Assembly (NCBI GenBank): GCA_947564465.1
Contig: CANOCV010000024.1
Span: 1 to 45,848, forward strand
DNA from: an uncultured Roseburia sp.
Lineage (GTDB): Bacteria > Bacillota > Clostridia > Lachnospirales > Lachnospiraceae
Direction of reading: 5' to 3'
DNA: 45,848 bases
Shown: positions 15,882-24,424 of the stretch, one piece after another
Layout: every line of letters starts with the position of its first letter
Position numbering within the stretch: position 1 is the stretch's first letter
Made by a program: the position numbers and the translations under genes
The notes under the pieces: model-generated
What the model saw: the letters and a program-made list of their open reading frames with translations, nothing else
Databases searched by the model: none
Told to the model about the DNA's origin: nothing

Positions 15882-18011
15882 ATGAAGAGAATAATTTGTA
15901 TCATGCTTTCTCTGCTGCTTGTATTGGGCGGCACAGAGGGGGCAGTGATATTTGCAGGGGAGGTTATGGAACAAGGAACGGAAGAAGGGCGTGAAGCCGG
16001 CACGGAAACGGAAGCGGTGCCGGGGACCGAAAAAGAACCGGAAACGGAAGCGGTGCCGGGGACCGAAAAAGAACCGGAGACGGAGGCGGTGTCGGGAACC
16101 GAAAAAGAACCGGAGACGGAAGCGGTGTCGGGAACCGAAAAAGAACCGGAAACGGCGCCGGGGACTGAAGAAGAACCGGAGACAGAATCGGGAACCGAAA
16201 AAGAGACGGAAACCGGAACCGAAAAAGATCCGTCAACGGATCCGGGTGAGGTGACAAAACCCGAGAAAACGATACAGGTGCTCATTGTAGGAAACAGCTT
16301 TTCGCGTTATACGACAAGCGGAATTACGTATACGGTGGAGAAGCCGCTTGAGGAGTTAGCGGCGGGAGAGGGAAAAAGCCTTGAAGTAACGACACTGGCG
16401 CACGGTTCGGCAAGACTCCGTTATTATGCGGGGATGAATGATGCCTATATGTCTTACCATAAAGAGCTGATTACGCTTTTGGTAAACGGCGAATGGGACT
16501 ATATTATATTTCAGGAGCACAGTACGGCGCCGATGGTGTATTTTGAGTCCTCCACGTATCCGGCGGTGGAAAAGCTTTTGCAGTTTGTAAGCCTCTATCA
16601 GCCAAAGGCGAAGCCGCTTTTGTATATGACGCCGGGATACAGCAACGGCAGCCAGATAAAGATTGACGGAGAGTCCAGGGTGCTTACAACGCCGGAATTT
16701 CAGTTGTATCTTGCGGCCGCCTATAAGACGCTTGAGAATAAGCTTGGCGTTGAGGTTGTACCGGTGGGGATGCATGCGATGCGCACCAATTTATTGTATC
16801 CGCAGATCCAGATGACAGGGCCGGATTCGAAGCATCCTACATATGCGGGATATTATCTGGCGGCATGTTCTTTTTATCAAAGAATTTACGGAGCCGTGCC
16901 GAATCCGAGTAAAGCAAATTTGTCAAGCTGTAATCTTGGGGAAGGGGATTTGAAATTGCTTGCGGGTCTGACGGCAGATTCCATGACGATTTCACCGAAG
17001 AATATTACACTTACCGTTGGGAAAACCGCCAAAGTGTCGGCGGTTTATGACAGCCATATTACAAAATCGTCGGCGATTGTCTACAAAAGTTTTGATACAA
17101 ATGTTGCGACTGTGGATCCCCAATCGGGAGTTATCACGGCAAAGGGTGGCGGAAATACGGCGATTGTGGCGGCAACCTCCGACGGTCTGCAGGCATTTTG
17201 CAATATCGTAGTAAAAATTCCGATTTCTTTTGCCCGGAGTTACTATTTGGCAGGAATCGGGGATGAGATACAGATTTTACCGACAACCAATGCAAAAAAT
17301 TTCAAGTGGTCCAGCAGCAAGACAAGCGTTGCCTCGGTAGATTCGGACGGACGGGCAACGGTAAAGGCATCCGGCAGGACGGTGATTACTGTTACTAATC
17401 AGGACGACAGCTCGGATAAGGATTCGTATGAACTTTATGTAACCTGCGAAACGCCAACCGGATTGGAGGCCGCTTCGTCGGGAGATCCTGCAGAAAATGC
17501 GTCGGTCGGGAATATTAAGATTTCTTGGAAATCGGTTTTGGGGGCTGACGGATATGATGTGTACCGTTCGACCAGTGCAGGCGGAACGTATCAGCTGATA
17601 GGTTCTGCCACTAAGAGTTCATATACGGATAAGACGGCTGCCGTTAATAAGACATATTATTATAAGGTTACGGCAAAGAATGGGTATGCGTATTGCACAA
17701 GCCCGCTGAGCGCAAGAACCAGAGGAGTGATTTTAAAGGCGCCGACACTGAAGGTGAGCCGCGTCAGCAAAAAGTATGCAAAATTGACATGGAAGAAGAA
17801 CTCGAAGGCAACAGGATATGCAATCTATCGCTCCACCAAGAAAAATTCAGGCTACAAGAAGATTGCGACAGTAACAAAAACAAAAAAGACCTATACGGAT
17901 AAAACCGTTAAGAAAAAGAAAACATACTATTATAGAATCAAGGCATATAAGAAATTGGACGGTCAAGTATTCTATGGTGTGAAATCCTTGAAAGTAAAAA
18001 TAAAAATATAA
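15882..18011 (+). CDS. Secreted SGNH (DUF4886-like) protein with Big2 and FN3 modules
   Basis: A 709-residue exported protein. ATG 15882 is chosen because the TTG at 15861 would put 7 residues ahead of an obvious signal peptide (about residues 1-26). A Glu/Pro/Thr-rich linker encoded by a minisatellite (16008-16151 and degenerate units) follows. An SGNH domain then has VLIVGNSFSRY (Ser near residue 138) and the catalytic DSKHPTYAGYY near residue 316, the arrangement seen in DUF4886-type proteins. Next come Ig-like Big2 modules (about 366-520) and two FN3 modules (about 524-709) with the KTYYYKV/KTYYYRI strand and a Lys-rich end. It probably acts at the cell surface as an esterase or acyl editor. 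It sits between the two MBOAT/DltD-like sets. Confidence 0.78.
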   Translation: MKRIICIMLSLLLVLGGTEGAVIFAGEVMEQGTEEGREAGTETEAVPGTEKEPETEAVPGTEKEPETEAVSGTEKEPETEAVSGTEKEPETAPGTEEEPETESGTEKETETGTEKDPSTDPGEVTKPEKTIQVLIVGNSFSRYTTSGITYTVEKPLEELAAGEGKSLEVTTLAHGSARLRYYAGMNDAYMSYHKELITLLVNGEWDYIIFQEHSTAPMVYFESSTYPAVEKLLQFVSLYQPKAKPLLYMTPGYSNGSQIKIDGESRVLTTPEFQLYLAAAYKTLENKLGVEVVPVGMHAMRTNLLYPQIQMTGPDSKHPTYAGYYLAACSFYQRIYGAVPNPSKANLSSCNLGEGDLKLLAGLTADSMTISPKNITLTVGKTAKVSAVYDSHITKSSAIVYKSFDTNVATVDPQSGVITAKGGGNTAIVAATSDGLQAFCNIVVKIPISFARSYYLAGIGDEIQILPTTNAKNFKWSSSKTSVASVDSDGRATVKASGRTVITVTNQDDSSDKDSYELYVTCETPTGLEAASSGDPAENASVGNIKISWKSVLGADGYDVYRSTSAGGTYQLIGSATKSSYTDKTAAVNKTYYYKVTAKNGYAYCTSPLSARTRGVILKAPTLKVSRVSKKYAKLTWKKNSKATGYAIYRSTKKNSGYKKIATVTKTKKTYTDKTVKKKKTYYYRIKAYKKLDGQVFYGVKSLKVKIKI
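16008..16151 (+). repeat. 36-bp minisatellite (four units) encoding TEAV(P/S)GTEKEPE
   Basis: Four tandem in-frame 36-base units start at 16008, 16044, 16080 and 16116, followed by shortened, degenerate units to about 16240. Each encodes twelve acidic residues, with Pro in the first two copies and Ser in the last two. The multiple-of-three length means copy-number change alters linker length without breaking the reading frame. Confidence 0.9.
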
Positions 18012-18039
18012 TTTACAGGCAGATGAATGGAGTAAAATT

Positions 18040-19503
18040 ATGAAAAAAGCACAGATAATAAAATCAATCATATTTGTCCTGGTATTTGTATTGCTGTTTC
18101 AATGGGTAAGTGGGGTTCTTGTGGCGAAGTGGAGAGATCATAACTGTGAGACAGATGTGATGCGGGAATTTTATGCCACAAAGAAAAATACGATTGATGT
18201 GGCAATTATCGGAAGCAGCCAGGTAGTGGCAGGCGCGTCGCCTGTGGAGTTATATGAGGATTACGGCATTTCGGCATATGCACTTGGAACTTCCAACCAG
18301 AATTTTTTCTGTTCCTATTATTGGCTGAAGGAATGTCTGCGCAGACAGGATATTTCCACACTCGTGCTTGATATGAGTATGCTCTATGTTCGTGAGGATG
18401 CTGCAAGTATGAGAAAAGCGATGGACAATATGCGTTTTTCTAAAAATAAGATGGAGATGATACTTGCACAGCGTTCTCTCAAAAATGCGCAGTCGTCTTG
18501 GACCTATATTTTTGATATTATGAAATACCACACGCGCTGGAAGGAGCTTGGGAAAGAGGATTTCTACCGGAAAGAGGAAGATAAGATACAGTATCGCGGC
18601 GGCGTACTCTTTACAGGGCTTGAGGCGCAGGATTATAACCGGATTTGTATTGATGATGACGGGCCAAGCGACAGCCAGATGGTGGATTATGAGCTGGAAT
18701 ATTTTGAAAAAATACTTTCTCTGTGCAAGGAGGAGGGGATTGATGTTCTGCTGATTAAGACGCCTAAGGCAAATTGGAATATAACGAAGCACCAGGGGGC
18801 GAGTGAGCTCGCTGAAAAGGCGGATCTTCCGTTTCTTGATTTTAATACGGGGGAATTGCTTAAGGCAATTGATTTTGACTTGACTGCGGATATGAAGGAT
18901 ATGGATCATCTCAATATCAGAGGAGCGGTTAAGATGAGCAGTTATATCGGCCAATATCTTGCGGACAATTATGAGCTGGCCGATCGCAGAAAAGAGGGGC
19001 TGCTCAGTGAGGAATATCTGGATCAGTATCACGATAAACTGCGTGAAAGTTATATGATTTCAAATGGGGATGTGGCGGATTACTTTACTTATCTGCAAAA
19101 TGAGAATTATGATGTGATTATCAGCGGCAGCAGCAATCTTATACCGTATTGGACGGATGAGATGCAGCAGGCGCTGTCGGAATACGGAGTGACACAGGAT
19201 TACCGGATGCTGGAGGGGAACAGATTTGTCTGGCATATCAGAGACGGTGCCTGTCTGTATCAGGAAGTGCGGAATAATAAGATGTTATATCAGGGTGCCT
19301 TCTTAAACGGGATAGGATTTTCTGTGGCAAATGAAGATGTGACTCAGTTGATTTTTGACGATAAAGAGCAGAAGATTAACAACAACGGTGTCAATATTTT
19401 TATTTACGATAACAGTAATCAGGCAATTATTGACAGGGCGTATATCTACTATAATAACGTGCTCGGAACCTTGCGGGTAAAACACGATTATGTAGTTGAT
19501 TAA
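18040..19503 (+). CDS. Membrane-anchored SGNH/DltD-like acyltransferase, long form (copy 2)
   Basis: A 487-residue paralogue of the 7330 product, alignable over its whole length (shared stretches include SSQVV, DYGISAY/EYGISAY, SYYWLKEC, VDYELEYF/VDYQLEYF and LIKTPK). It has an N-terminal anchor, Ser near residue 60 in IIGSSQVVAG, and Asp/His in DMDHLNIRG near residue 288. The same roughly 170-residue C-terminal extension ends in a GVNIFIYDNSNQ segment. It is followed after 53 bases by MBOAT copy 2, so the pair likely works together. The long-form genes flank the carrier and short-form genes, which suggests duplication of a transferase unit. Confidence 0.72.
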   Translation: MKKAQIIKSIIFVLVFVLLFQWVSGVLVAKWRDHNCETDVMREFYATKKNTIDVAIIGSSQVVAGASPVELYEDYGISAYALGTSNQNFFCSYYWLKECLRRQDISTLVLDMSMLYVREDAASMRKAMDNMRFSKNKMEMILAQRSLKNAQSSWTYIFDIMKYHTRWKELGKEDFYRKEEDKIQYRGGVLFTGLEAQDYNRICIDDDGPSDSQMVDYELEYFEKILSLCKEEGIDVLLIKTPKANWNITKHQGASELAEKADLPFLDFNTGELLKAIDFDLTADMKDMDHLNIRGAVKMSSYIGQYLADNYELADRRKEGLLSEEYLDQYHDKLRESYMISNGDVADYFTYLQNENYDVIISGSSNLIPYWTDEMQQALSEYGVTQDYRMLEGNRFVWHIRDGACLYQEVRNNKMLYQGAFLNGIGFSVANEDVTQLIFDDKEQKINNNGVNIFIYDNSNQAIIDRAYIYYNNVLGTLRVKHDYVVD

Positions 19504-19556
19504 CGTGAAGCAACAGTTACAATCTAAATATTACAGAGAAAATTTTGGAGGAACCT

Positions 19557-21146
19557 ATGACATTTATACAACTGGAATTTTTGATTTTTCTGATAGCGGG
19601 AATTGTTTTCTTCTATCTGTTTCCTGTGAAATACAGGTGGGTGGCGCTTCTTCTGATCAGTATTGCGTTTTATGCGATTGCGGGCGTAAAGTATTTTCCT
19701 TTTATATTTGTTACAAGCTTTTCCGTATATCTTGCAGGACTTCGGATGGGGAAGATTTATAAGGTGCAGGATGAAAAGCTTACGGCAGACGGGCTCACGA
19801 GACAGGATAAAAAGGCTATCAAGGAGCGGGCGAAAAAACGGTGCCGCCGTGTTGTGATTGCGGGTTTGATTCTGAATGTCGGAATTTTGTCCGTCATAAA
19901 ATTTACAAAGTTTTTTGTAGAGCCGATTAATGATCTGATCCGCTTTATGGGCGGTGCAGGGACGTTTGACGCTGCGTACATTATTGTGCCGCTGGGTATT
20001 TCCTATTATACATTTACTTCTTTAAGCTATCTTTTGGATGTTTACTGGAAGCGTGTCGGCTATGAAAAGAACTATCTGCGTTTCCTGTTATATGCGATTT
20101 ATTTTCCGCATATCTTACAGGGGCCGATTGAGCGTTACGGAAGGCTTGGAGAGCGGCTGAAACAGGAGCTTCGCTTTGATTATAACAGGGTTGTATCCGG
20201 TATGCAGCTGATGATTTGGGGATATTTCAAGAAGCTGGTTTTGGCGGATCGCATTAATATTTTTATCAACGGGGCCTATGGCAGTTATGAGAAATACGGC
20301 GGATTGGTGCAGATTCTTGCCATGCTTTTTGACGTAGTCTACATTTATGCGGATTTTTCGGGCTGTATGGATATGGCAAGAGGTATGTCGCAGATTTTCG
20401 GCGTGGAGCTTGATTTGAACTTTAATCATCCGTTTTCCGCAAAATCCGTTACGGAATTTTGGAGAAGATGGCATATGACGCTGGGAGGATGGTTTAAGGA
20501 TTATGTATATTATCCGATATCAACCTCAAATCTGGTGAAAAATATCAGTAAAGCGGCAAGAGGGAAGCTTCCGGACCGGCTGACGAGAAGTATTGTGACG
20601 GCTATTCCGGTTTCTGTGACCTGGGTGCTGACCGGACTGTGGCATGGAACGGGAAAGACGTATCTTGCATGGGGCGTTTATTATGCGTTTATGATTTTTA
20701 TGTCTGTTTCTTTTGAGGAGGACTTTAAGAAGCTGGCGGTCAAATTAAAAATCAATACGCAGGCGCCGTCGTTTGTGTTCTTTCAGATGGCGAGGACGAC
20801 GCTGATTTTTACCGGAGGACGTCTCTTGACCAGACCGGGTTCCCTGCATCAAAGCTGGTATGTCTTTAAGTCGGCAATCCGGGAATTCAATCCGTGGGTG
20901 CTATTTGACGGGACACTCTATGAATTTGGGCTTGACAGACAGGATTTCACACTGGCATTACTGTGTATTGTTTTGTTTGGCGTTGTCAGTCATCTTCAGC
21001 AGAAGGGTTCGGTGCGGGAGATGATTGCGAAGCAGAATTTAATCGTGCGCTGGGCAATTTATCTGGGTGCGATATTTGCGGTGCTGATACTCGGAATTTA
21101 CGGACCGGGCTATGATGCGTCGGCCTTTGTATATATGGCATACTAA
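19557..21146 (+). CDS. MBOAT-family O-acyltransferase (DltB/AlgI-like), copy 2
   Basis: A 529-residue polytopic membrane protein. ATG 19557 is preferred over the TTG at 19545 because GGAGG (19547-19551) sits five bases before it. The MBOAT signature FWRRWHMTLGGWFKDYVYYP and the His in GLWHGTGKTYL (about residue 362) are intact. It is clearly paralogous to the 13213 product but divergent enough that the two probably recognise different carriers or partners. With the upstream long-form DltD-like gene it makes a second transmembrane acyl-transfer unit. The stop codon is followed 16 bases later by the thioesterase gene. Confidence 0.9.
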   Translation: MTFIQLEFLIFLIAGIVFFYLFPVKYRWVALLLISIAFYAIAGVKYFPFIFVTSFSVYLAGLRMGKIYKVQDEKLTADGLTRQDKKAIKERAKKRCRRVVIAGLILNVGILSVIKFTKFFVEPINDLIRFMGGAGTFDAAYIIVPLGISYYTFTSLSYLLDVYWKRVGYEKNYLRFLLYAIYFPHILQGPIERYGRLGERLKQELRFDYNRVVSGMQLMIWGYFKKLVLADRINIFINGAYGSYEKYGGLVQILAMLFDVVYIYADFSGCMDMARGMSQIFGVELDLNFNHPFSAKSVTEFWRRWHMTLGGWFKDYVYYPISTSNLVKNISKAARGKLPDRLTRSIVTAIPVSVTWVLTGLWHGTGKTYLAWGVYYAFMIFMSVSFEEDFKKLAVKLKINTQAPSFVFFQMARTTLIFTGGRLLTRPGSLHQSWYVFKSAIREFNPWVLFDGTLYEFGLDRQDFTLALLCIVLFGVVSHLQQKGSVREMIAKQNLIVRWAIYLGAIFAVLILGIYGPGYDASAFVYMAY

Positions 21147-21162
21147 GCGGTAGGAGAGGGCT

Positions 21163-21864
21163 ATGGACAAAATTCAGTTGTTTTGCATTCCGTATGCAGG
21201 CGGGAATGCGGAGGCTTTTGACGGCTTGAAAAAATATCTGCCGCAGGAGATTGAGATTACGGCGCTTGACTATGCGGGGCACGGTGCACGCAGTCAGGAA
21301 GATTTTTATCCGACATTTGACGATATGGCGTCTGATATGGCAAGGCAGCTTAACGGCTGCCTGAAGCCGGATTATAAGACAGTGATCTTCGGATACAGTA
21401 TGGGAAGTGTCGTTGCCTATGAAATAATTGCCAGAGGGCTTGTGAAGGCTGAGGTTAAGCGGCTCTTTCTGGCCGCCCATGAGGCGCCGGGAGAGTATTG
21501 GAGCAGTGTGGAATACACGAAGCTGGATGATCTTGCGTTTGCGCATAAGCTGATGGAATTCGGAGGCTTTGATAAGTTTCAGGACAGATTTTTAGATAAC
21601 CGTCATTTCAGGAGAATGTTTTTCGAACCGATCCGGCAGGATTACCGGCTGATTGCAGATTATAAGAGAAAGCACGATATCCGCCCTGACATTCCGGTTA
21701 CGTTTTTCTATGCGCCCGATGATGTTTCAAGGGAAGATGCCGTGAAGTGGACGTCGAGGTTTGCGGCGGAGCCGGAATACATTGAGATAGGAAGGAATCA
21801 TTTTTTTATAAAAGAATACCCGGAAGAATTAGCGGGATTGATAGAAGAGCGCCTTAAAATGTAA
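21163..21864 (+). CDS. Type II thioesterase (alpha/beta hydrolase)
   Basis: A 233-residue GrsT/RifR-like thioesterase. It starts with IQLFCIPYAGGNAEAF. The nucleophile elbow is GYSMGSVVAYE (Ser about residue 82), with Asp in FYAPDDVS (about 187) and His in IGRNHFF (about 212). In nonribosomal peptide and polyketide pathways such enzymes clear wrongly loaded or stalled acyl groups from carrier proteins. Here it is the last gene of the acyl-activation operon and most likely edits ACP1 and/or ACP2. Plain dlt operons do not carry one, which supports a chemistry closer to secondary metabolism. The stop codon lies inside the downstream terminator hairpin. Confidence 0.88.
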   Translation: MDKIQLFCIPYAGGNAEAFDGLKKYLPQEIEITALDYAGHGARSQEDFYPTFDDMASDMARQLNGCLKPDYKTVIFGYSMGSVVAYEIIARGLVKAEVKRLFLAAHEAPGEYWSSVEYTKLDDLAFAHKLMEFGGFDKFQDRFLDNRHFRRMFFEPIRQDYRLIADYKRKHDIRPDIPVTFFYAPDDVSREDAVKWTSRFAAEPEYIEIGRNHFFIKEYPEELAGLIEERLKM

Positions 21865-21879
21865 GGCGCTCGTTGTTTT
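21847..21879 (+). terminator. Intrinsic terminator of the acylation operon, overlapping the thioesterase stop codon
   Basis: Perfect 10-bp stem GAGCGCCTTA (21847-21856), loop AAATG, TAAGGCGCTC (21862-21871), then a T-rich run (CGTTGTTTT). The stop codon is in the right arm. It lies between convergent genes and may also stop transcription of the minus-strand gene, although the T-run on that side is weak. Confidence 0.85.
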
Positions 21880-21881
21880 AT

Positions 21882-21905
21882 ATCATAGGAAAACCAATGT
21901 TACAG
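21882..21905 (+). repeat. Half copy of the 56-bp palindromic repeat
   Basis: Begins ATCATAGGAAAA and continues to TGTTACAG, matching the left half of the repeat found at 36860, 38630 and 38790. The right half is absent. It runs into the last codons of the minus-strand uridylyltransferase gene. Confidence 0.5.
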
Positions 21906-23126
21906 CGCTACTCCGTTTGCGGAAAGCAGCTTTCTTGCGCTCTCAAGGGAATCTACGCCGGATGCGTTTTTGATTGGCGCAAATTCTTTTTCACGGACCA
22001 CTTCACATGGGATACAGCTGTCGGACATATGAACCATATCAAGTACAAGCGTTTCGAATTTGTAGCCGTTTGGACGGTCCGGCTGAATATAATTTCCGTC
22101 CTTGTCCATGTAAGGTATTTTCTTTTCGGCAATGTGAAGAGGCATATTGGCGCCCAGCATGGCGTTTAGCATGTCCACGCGGAAAAGATAGTTCAAGGTT
22201 ACGCCGAAGCCGTAGGTAAGATCGCCGTTTTGTTTTCTGGAGCTTGCCATTTCCTCCGTCATCTCGTAATATTCCACGATGGAGGGACGCTTATCTTCTA
22301 AACACAGGACGCCGACGCGTTCATCAAATGCCGCTTTTTTCACAACCTTGGCGCCGCTGACACAGCCCGAGTCTATTGTCGCGCCGATAAATACCGGATC
22401 TGCGATCTGCTGAAGCACATTGTCGACCGAGAATACGTTAATCCATTCCAGTCCTCGTTTTTTTACATCCTCCAAAACGCCGGAATTTTGCATGGAGGTA
22501 TACCATCCGCCGTTGCCGTTTGGGGACATGCAGATTGTGGAAGGGTTCTCCATCAGGATTTTTCCGTTAAAATCCGTGCATGGAACCATTTCCTGAACAA
22601 AGAAGATAATGTCCTCTTTTGGGTATCCGAAATAATCGTGCTCTTTAAAAAAGGTAACGGTATCCTGATTATTTTTATCGCTTGTCATGATGTAGAGGGG
22701 AACCGTGACACCGGCAGCGTCTGTGTTTTTCGTAAGGTTGGATATCAGCATTTCAAACAGATATAGATTGCGGTTGATGCCTATGTTCAGCATTCCTTTC
22801 GGCTTGTCGAAGCCAAGACGTGTTCCCTGACCGCCCGCAAGCAGTACGCAACCCACCTTTTTTTCACGGATGGCTTGAATGCCCAGAGAATGAAATCTTT
22901 CTTTTTTTTCTTCGATTTCCGCTGCTTCAATGGCGTCCAGAGGCTCGATTTTTCCTCTGCAGGCAGGCTCGTCTTTGTGCATGGCCGCGTCAATCACTGA
23001 CCAGTCGATGCGCTCGACCTGTGCAAGCAAATGCTTTTGTTCTTCCACCGTTAAAGAATCAAAAAAATCAAGAATATGTGTTTGTCCTTTGCGTTTCAGC
23101 AATTCGTATGCCTGTGTATCATTCAT
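21900..23126 (-). CDS. UDPGP-type UTP--sugar-1-phosphate uridylyltransferase (UAP1-like)
   Basis: A 408-residue nucleotidyltransferase of the UDPGP family, which includes eukaryotic-type UDP-N-acetylglucosamine and UDP-glucose pyrophosphorylases. The signature loop VLLAGGQGTRLGFDKPKG is at residues 94-111. Later motifs such as NGNGGWYTSM and the VFSVDNVLQQIADP region (UTP/sugar-binding) are present. It is shorter than eukaryotic UAP1 and matches the UDPGP type 1 proteins seen in Clostridia. It supplies a UDP-sugar, probably UDP-GlcNAc, UDP-GalNAc or UDP-glucose, for wall and glycan synthesis. It is the only clear minus-strand gene and is convergent to the acylation operon. GGAGGATAATCT precedes its ATG. 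Confidence 0.85.
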   Translation of the reverse strand: MNDTQAYELLKRKGQTHILDFFDSLTVEEQKHLLAQVERIDWSVIDAAMHKDEPACRGKIEPLDAIEAAEIEEKKERFHSLGIQAIREKKVGCVLLAGGQGTRLGFDKPKGMLNIGINRNLYLFEMLISNLTKNTDAAGVTVPLYIMTSDKNNQDTVTFFKEHDYFGYPKEDIIFFVQEMVPCTDFNGKILMENPSTICMSPNGNGGWYTSMQNSGVLEDVKKRGLEWINVFSVDNVLQQIADPVFIGATIDSGCVSGAKVVKKAAFDERVGVLCLEDKRPSIVEYYEMTEEMASSRKQNGDLTYGFGVTLNYLFRVDMLNAMLGANMPLHIAEKKIPYMDKDGNYIQPDRPNGYKFETLVLDMVHMSDSCIPCEVVREKEFAPIKNASGVDSLESARKLLSANGVAL

Positions 23127-23326
23127 AGATTATCCTCCAAAATGTGTTGTATTAAAAAGGGCAATATTTTACCGGTTAAAAATAGTGTATCCCGAATAAG
23201 AAAATAATAGCAGTAATAGTGGGAAAAAGCAAGGGACAGGTAGTTGTTCCGCTATATACCGTTCCGTTATATAGGGGATGGACGCCGGAACGTATGATGC
23301 GACATACAAAATCCGTAAATACTGAA

Positions 23327-23355
23327 TTGAAAGATGGGGAATAATAGTGTATGAT
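23327..23355 (+). promoter_or_regulatory. Sigma-A promoter upstream of the glycan gene cluster
   Basis: TTGAAA (23327-23332), 17-base spacer, TATGAT (23350-23355), 22 bases before the ATG at 23378. A good match to the vegetative consensus. It lies in the divergent gap with the uridylyltransferase gene and likely drives the genes to about 30513. Confidence 0.7.
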
Positions 23356-23377
23356 AGAGAGAAAATGGAGGTAGTAT

Positions 23378-24409
23378 ATGTTAATCAGAATCATACTATT
23401 GGGCATTGCCATGGGAATTATCCCGTTTTTGACGGGAATGTTATATACGGGAGGAAAAAATGAGGAGGAATCTGCGGTAAAAAATTGGAGCAGCGGATTT
23501 GTAGCCTGCTTTGCGTTATTTCAGGTACTTGCGATTCCGTGTACATTTTTTCGGTGTTCTCTGTCACGTCTTGCAATGATGTATTTTTTTGTGTTGCTGG
23601 CGCTCTCGCTGGTGTCTCTTATTCTCAACCGCAAAAGAATTGTAAATATGCTCAAAGCATTTCCGGCGGCGGTGCGGGGAACGCCCTGGGTGGCGATTCT
23701 TGCGTTTGCGGTTATTTTGTTTCAGATGTTTATGTATGCGCGCTATACACATGTGGATGATGACGATGCGTTTTATGTGGCGACTGCGCAGACGGCGGTG
23801 CAGACAGATTCTATTTTTCATATAAATCCATATACAGGGAGCGCATATAAGGCGTTTCCGTCCCGCTATGTGCTGTCTCCGTTTCCGATCTTTATCGCCG
23901 TTTTAAGCAAATTTTCGGGAGTGCATACGGCAATGCTTGCGCATACGGTTCTGCCGCTTGTGCTGCTGCCGCTTGCATATGCCGTGTTTTTTATAATCGG
24001 CAGGGAGCTTTTTGAGGGGGACAGGAAAAAAACGGCCTGGTTCGTCTTGTTTGCATCCGTGCTTCAAATGTATTGTTTTTCGACCACACATACGCAGGGG
24101 ACCGTGATGCTGCTTCGAATCTGGCAGGGGAAAGCAGTGCTTGCGTCGATTCTTCTTCCGTTCGCGTTTTATATGGGTATGCGTTTGATGCGGGAAAAGT
24201 GGCAGGTGAGAGATTGGATTTTGACGGTGCATCTGATGCTGGCCTGCTGCATGGTTTCTTCTATGGGAATTATGCTTGGGGCGATTTTGCTTGGGATATT
24301 CGGTATCATGATTGCAGTCAGCAAAAGGCAGCTAAAGAAACCGTTTGGTCTGCTTCTCTGCTGTATCCCTAACCTGGTGCTTGCAGGAATTTACCTGTTT
24401 GGATTCTAA
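23378..24409 (+). CDS. GT-C-like polytopic membrane protein (DUF6077-like), N-terminal part of a split gene
   Basis: A 343-residue integral membrane protein with about eight to nine hydrophobic segments. A loop after an early TM contains THVDDDDAFYVATAQTA, an acidic DD motif in the position expected of GT-C glycosyltransferases that use lipid-linked sugars outside the membrane. The N-terminus resembles DUF6077 proteins. It stops at TAA 24407-24409 after YLFGF. The next coding segment begins 15 bases later in the same reading frame and carries further TM helices, so the stop looks like an in-frame interruption of one ancestral gene. It may still function as two subunits because GGAGG and a GTG follow the stop. 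The ribosome site GGAGGTAG precedes this ATG. Confidence 0.65.
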   Translation: MLIRIILLGIAMGIIPFLTGMLYTGGKNEEESAVKNWSSGFVACFALFQVLAIPCTFFRCSLSRLAMMYFFVLLALSLVSLILNRKRIVNMLKAFPAAVRGTPWVAILAFAVILFQMFMYARYTHVDDDDAFYVATAQTAVQTDSIFHINPYTGSAYKAFPSRYVLSPFPIFIAVLSKFSGVHTAMLAHTVLPLVLLPLAYAVFFIIGRELFEGDRKKTAWFVLFASVLQMYCFSTTHTQGTVMLLRIWQGKAVLASILLPFAFYMGMRLMREKWQVRDWILTVHLMLACCMVSSMGIMLGAILLGIFGIMIAVSKRQLKKPFGLLLCCIPNLVLAGIYLFGF

Positions 24410-24424
24410 GATGGAGGAAAAGCG

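Noticed and set aside
15952..16257. Arg/Lys-rich and Pro/Phe-rich open frames on both strands across the acidic repeat
   Set aside because: They are shadows of the 36-base minisatellite in other frames. The repeat length is a multiple of three, so all frames stay open. No ribosome site.
23127..23200. Promoter for the minus-strand uridylyltransferase gene
   Set aside because: Several AT-rich hexamers occur, but none pairs at 16-18 bases with a credible partner, so no site is reported.
23176..23412. Minus-strand open frame in the divergent gap
   Set aside because: It overlaps the promoter and start of the 23378 gene and has no ribosome site or recognisable family.
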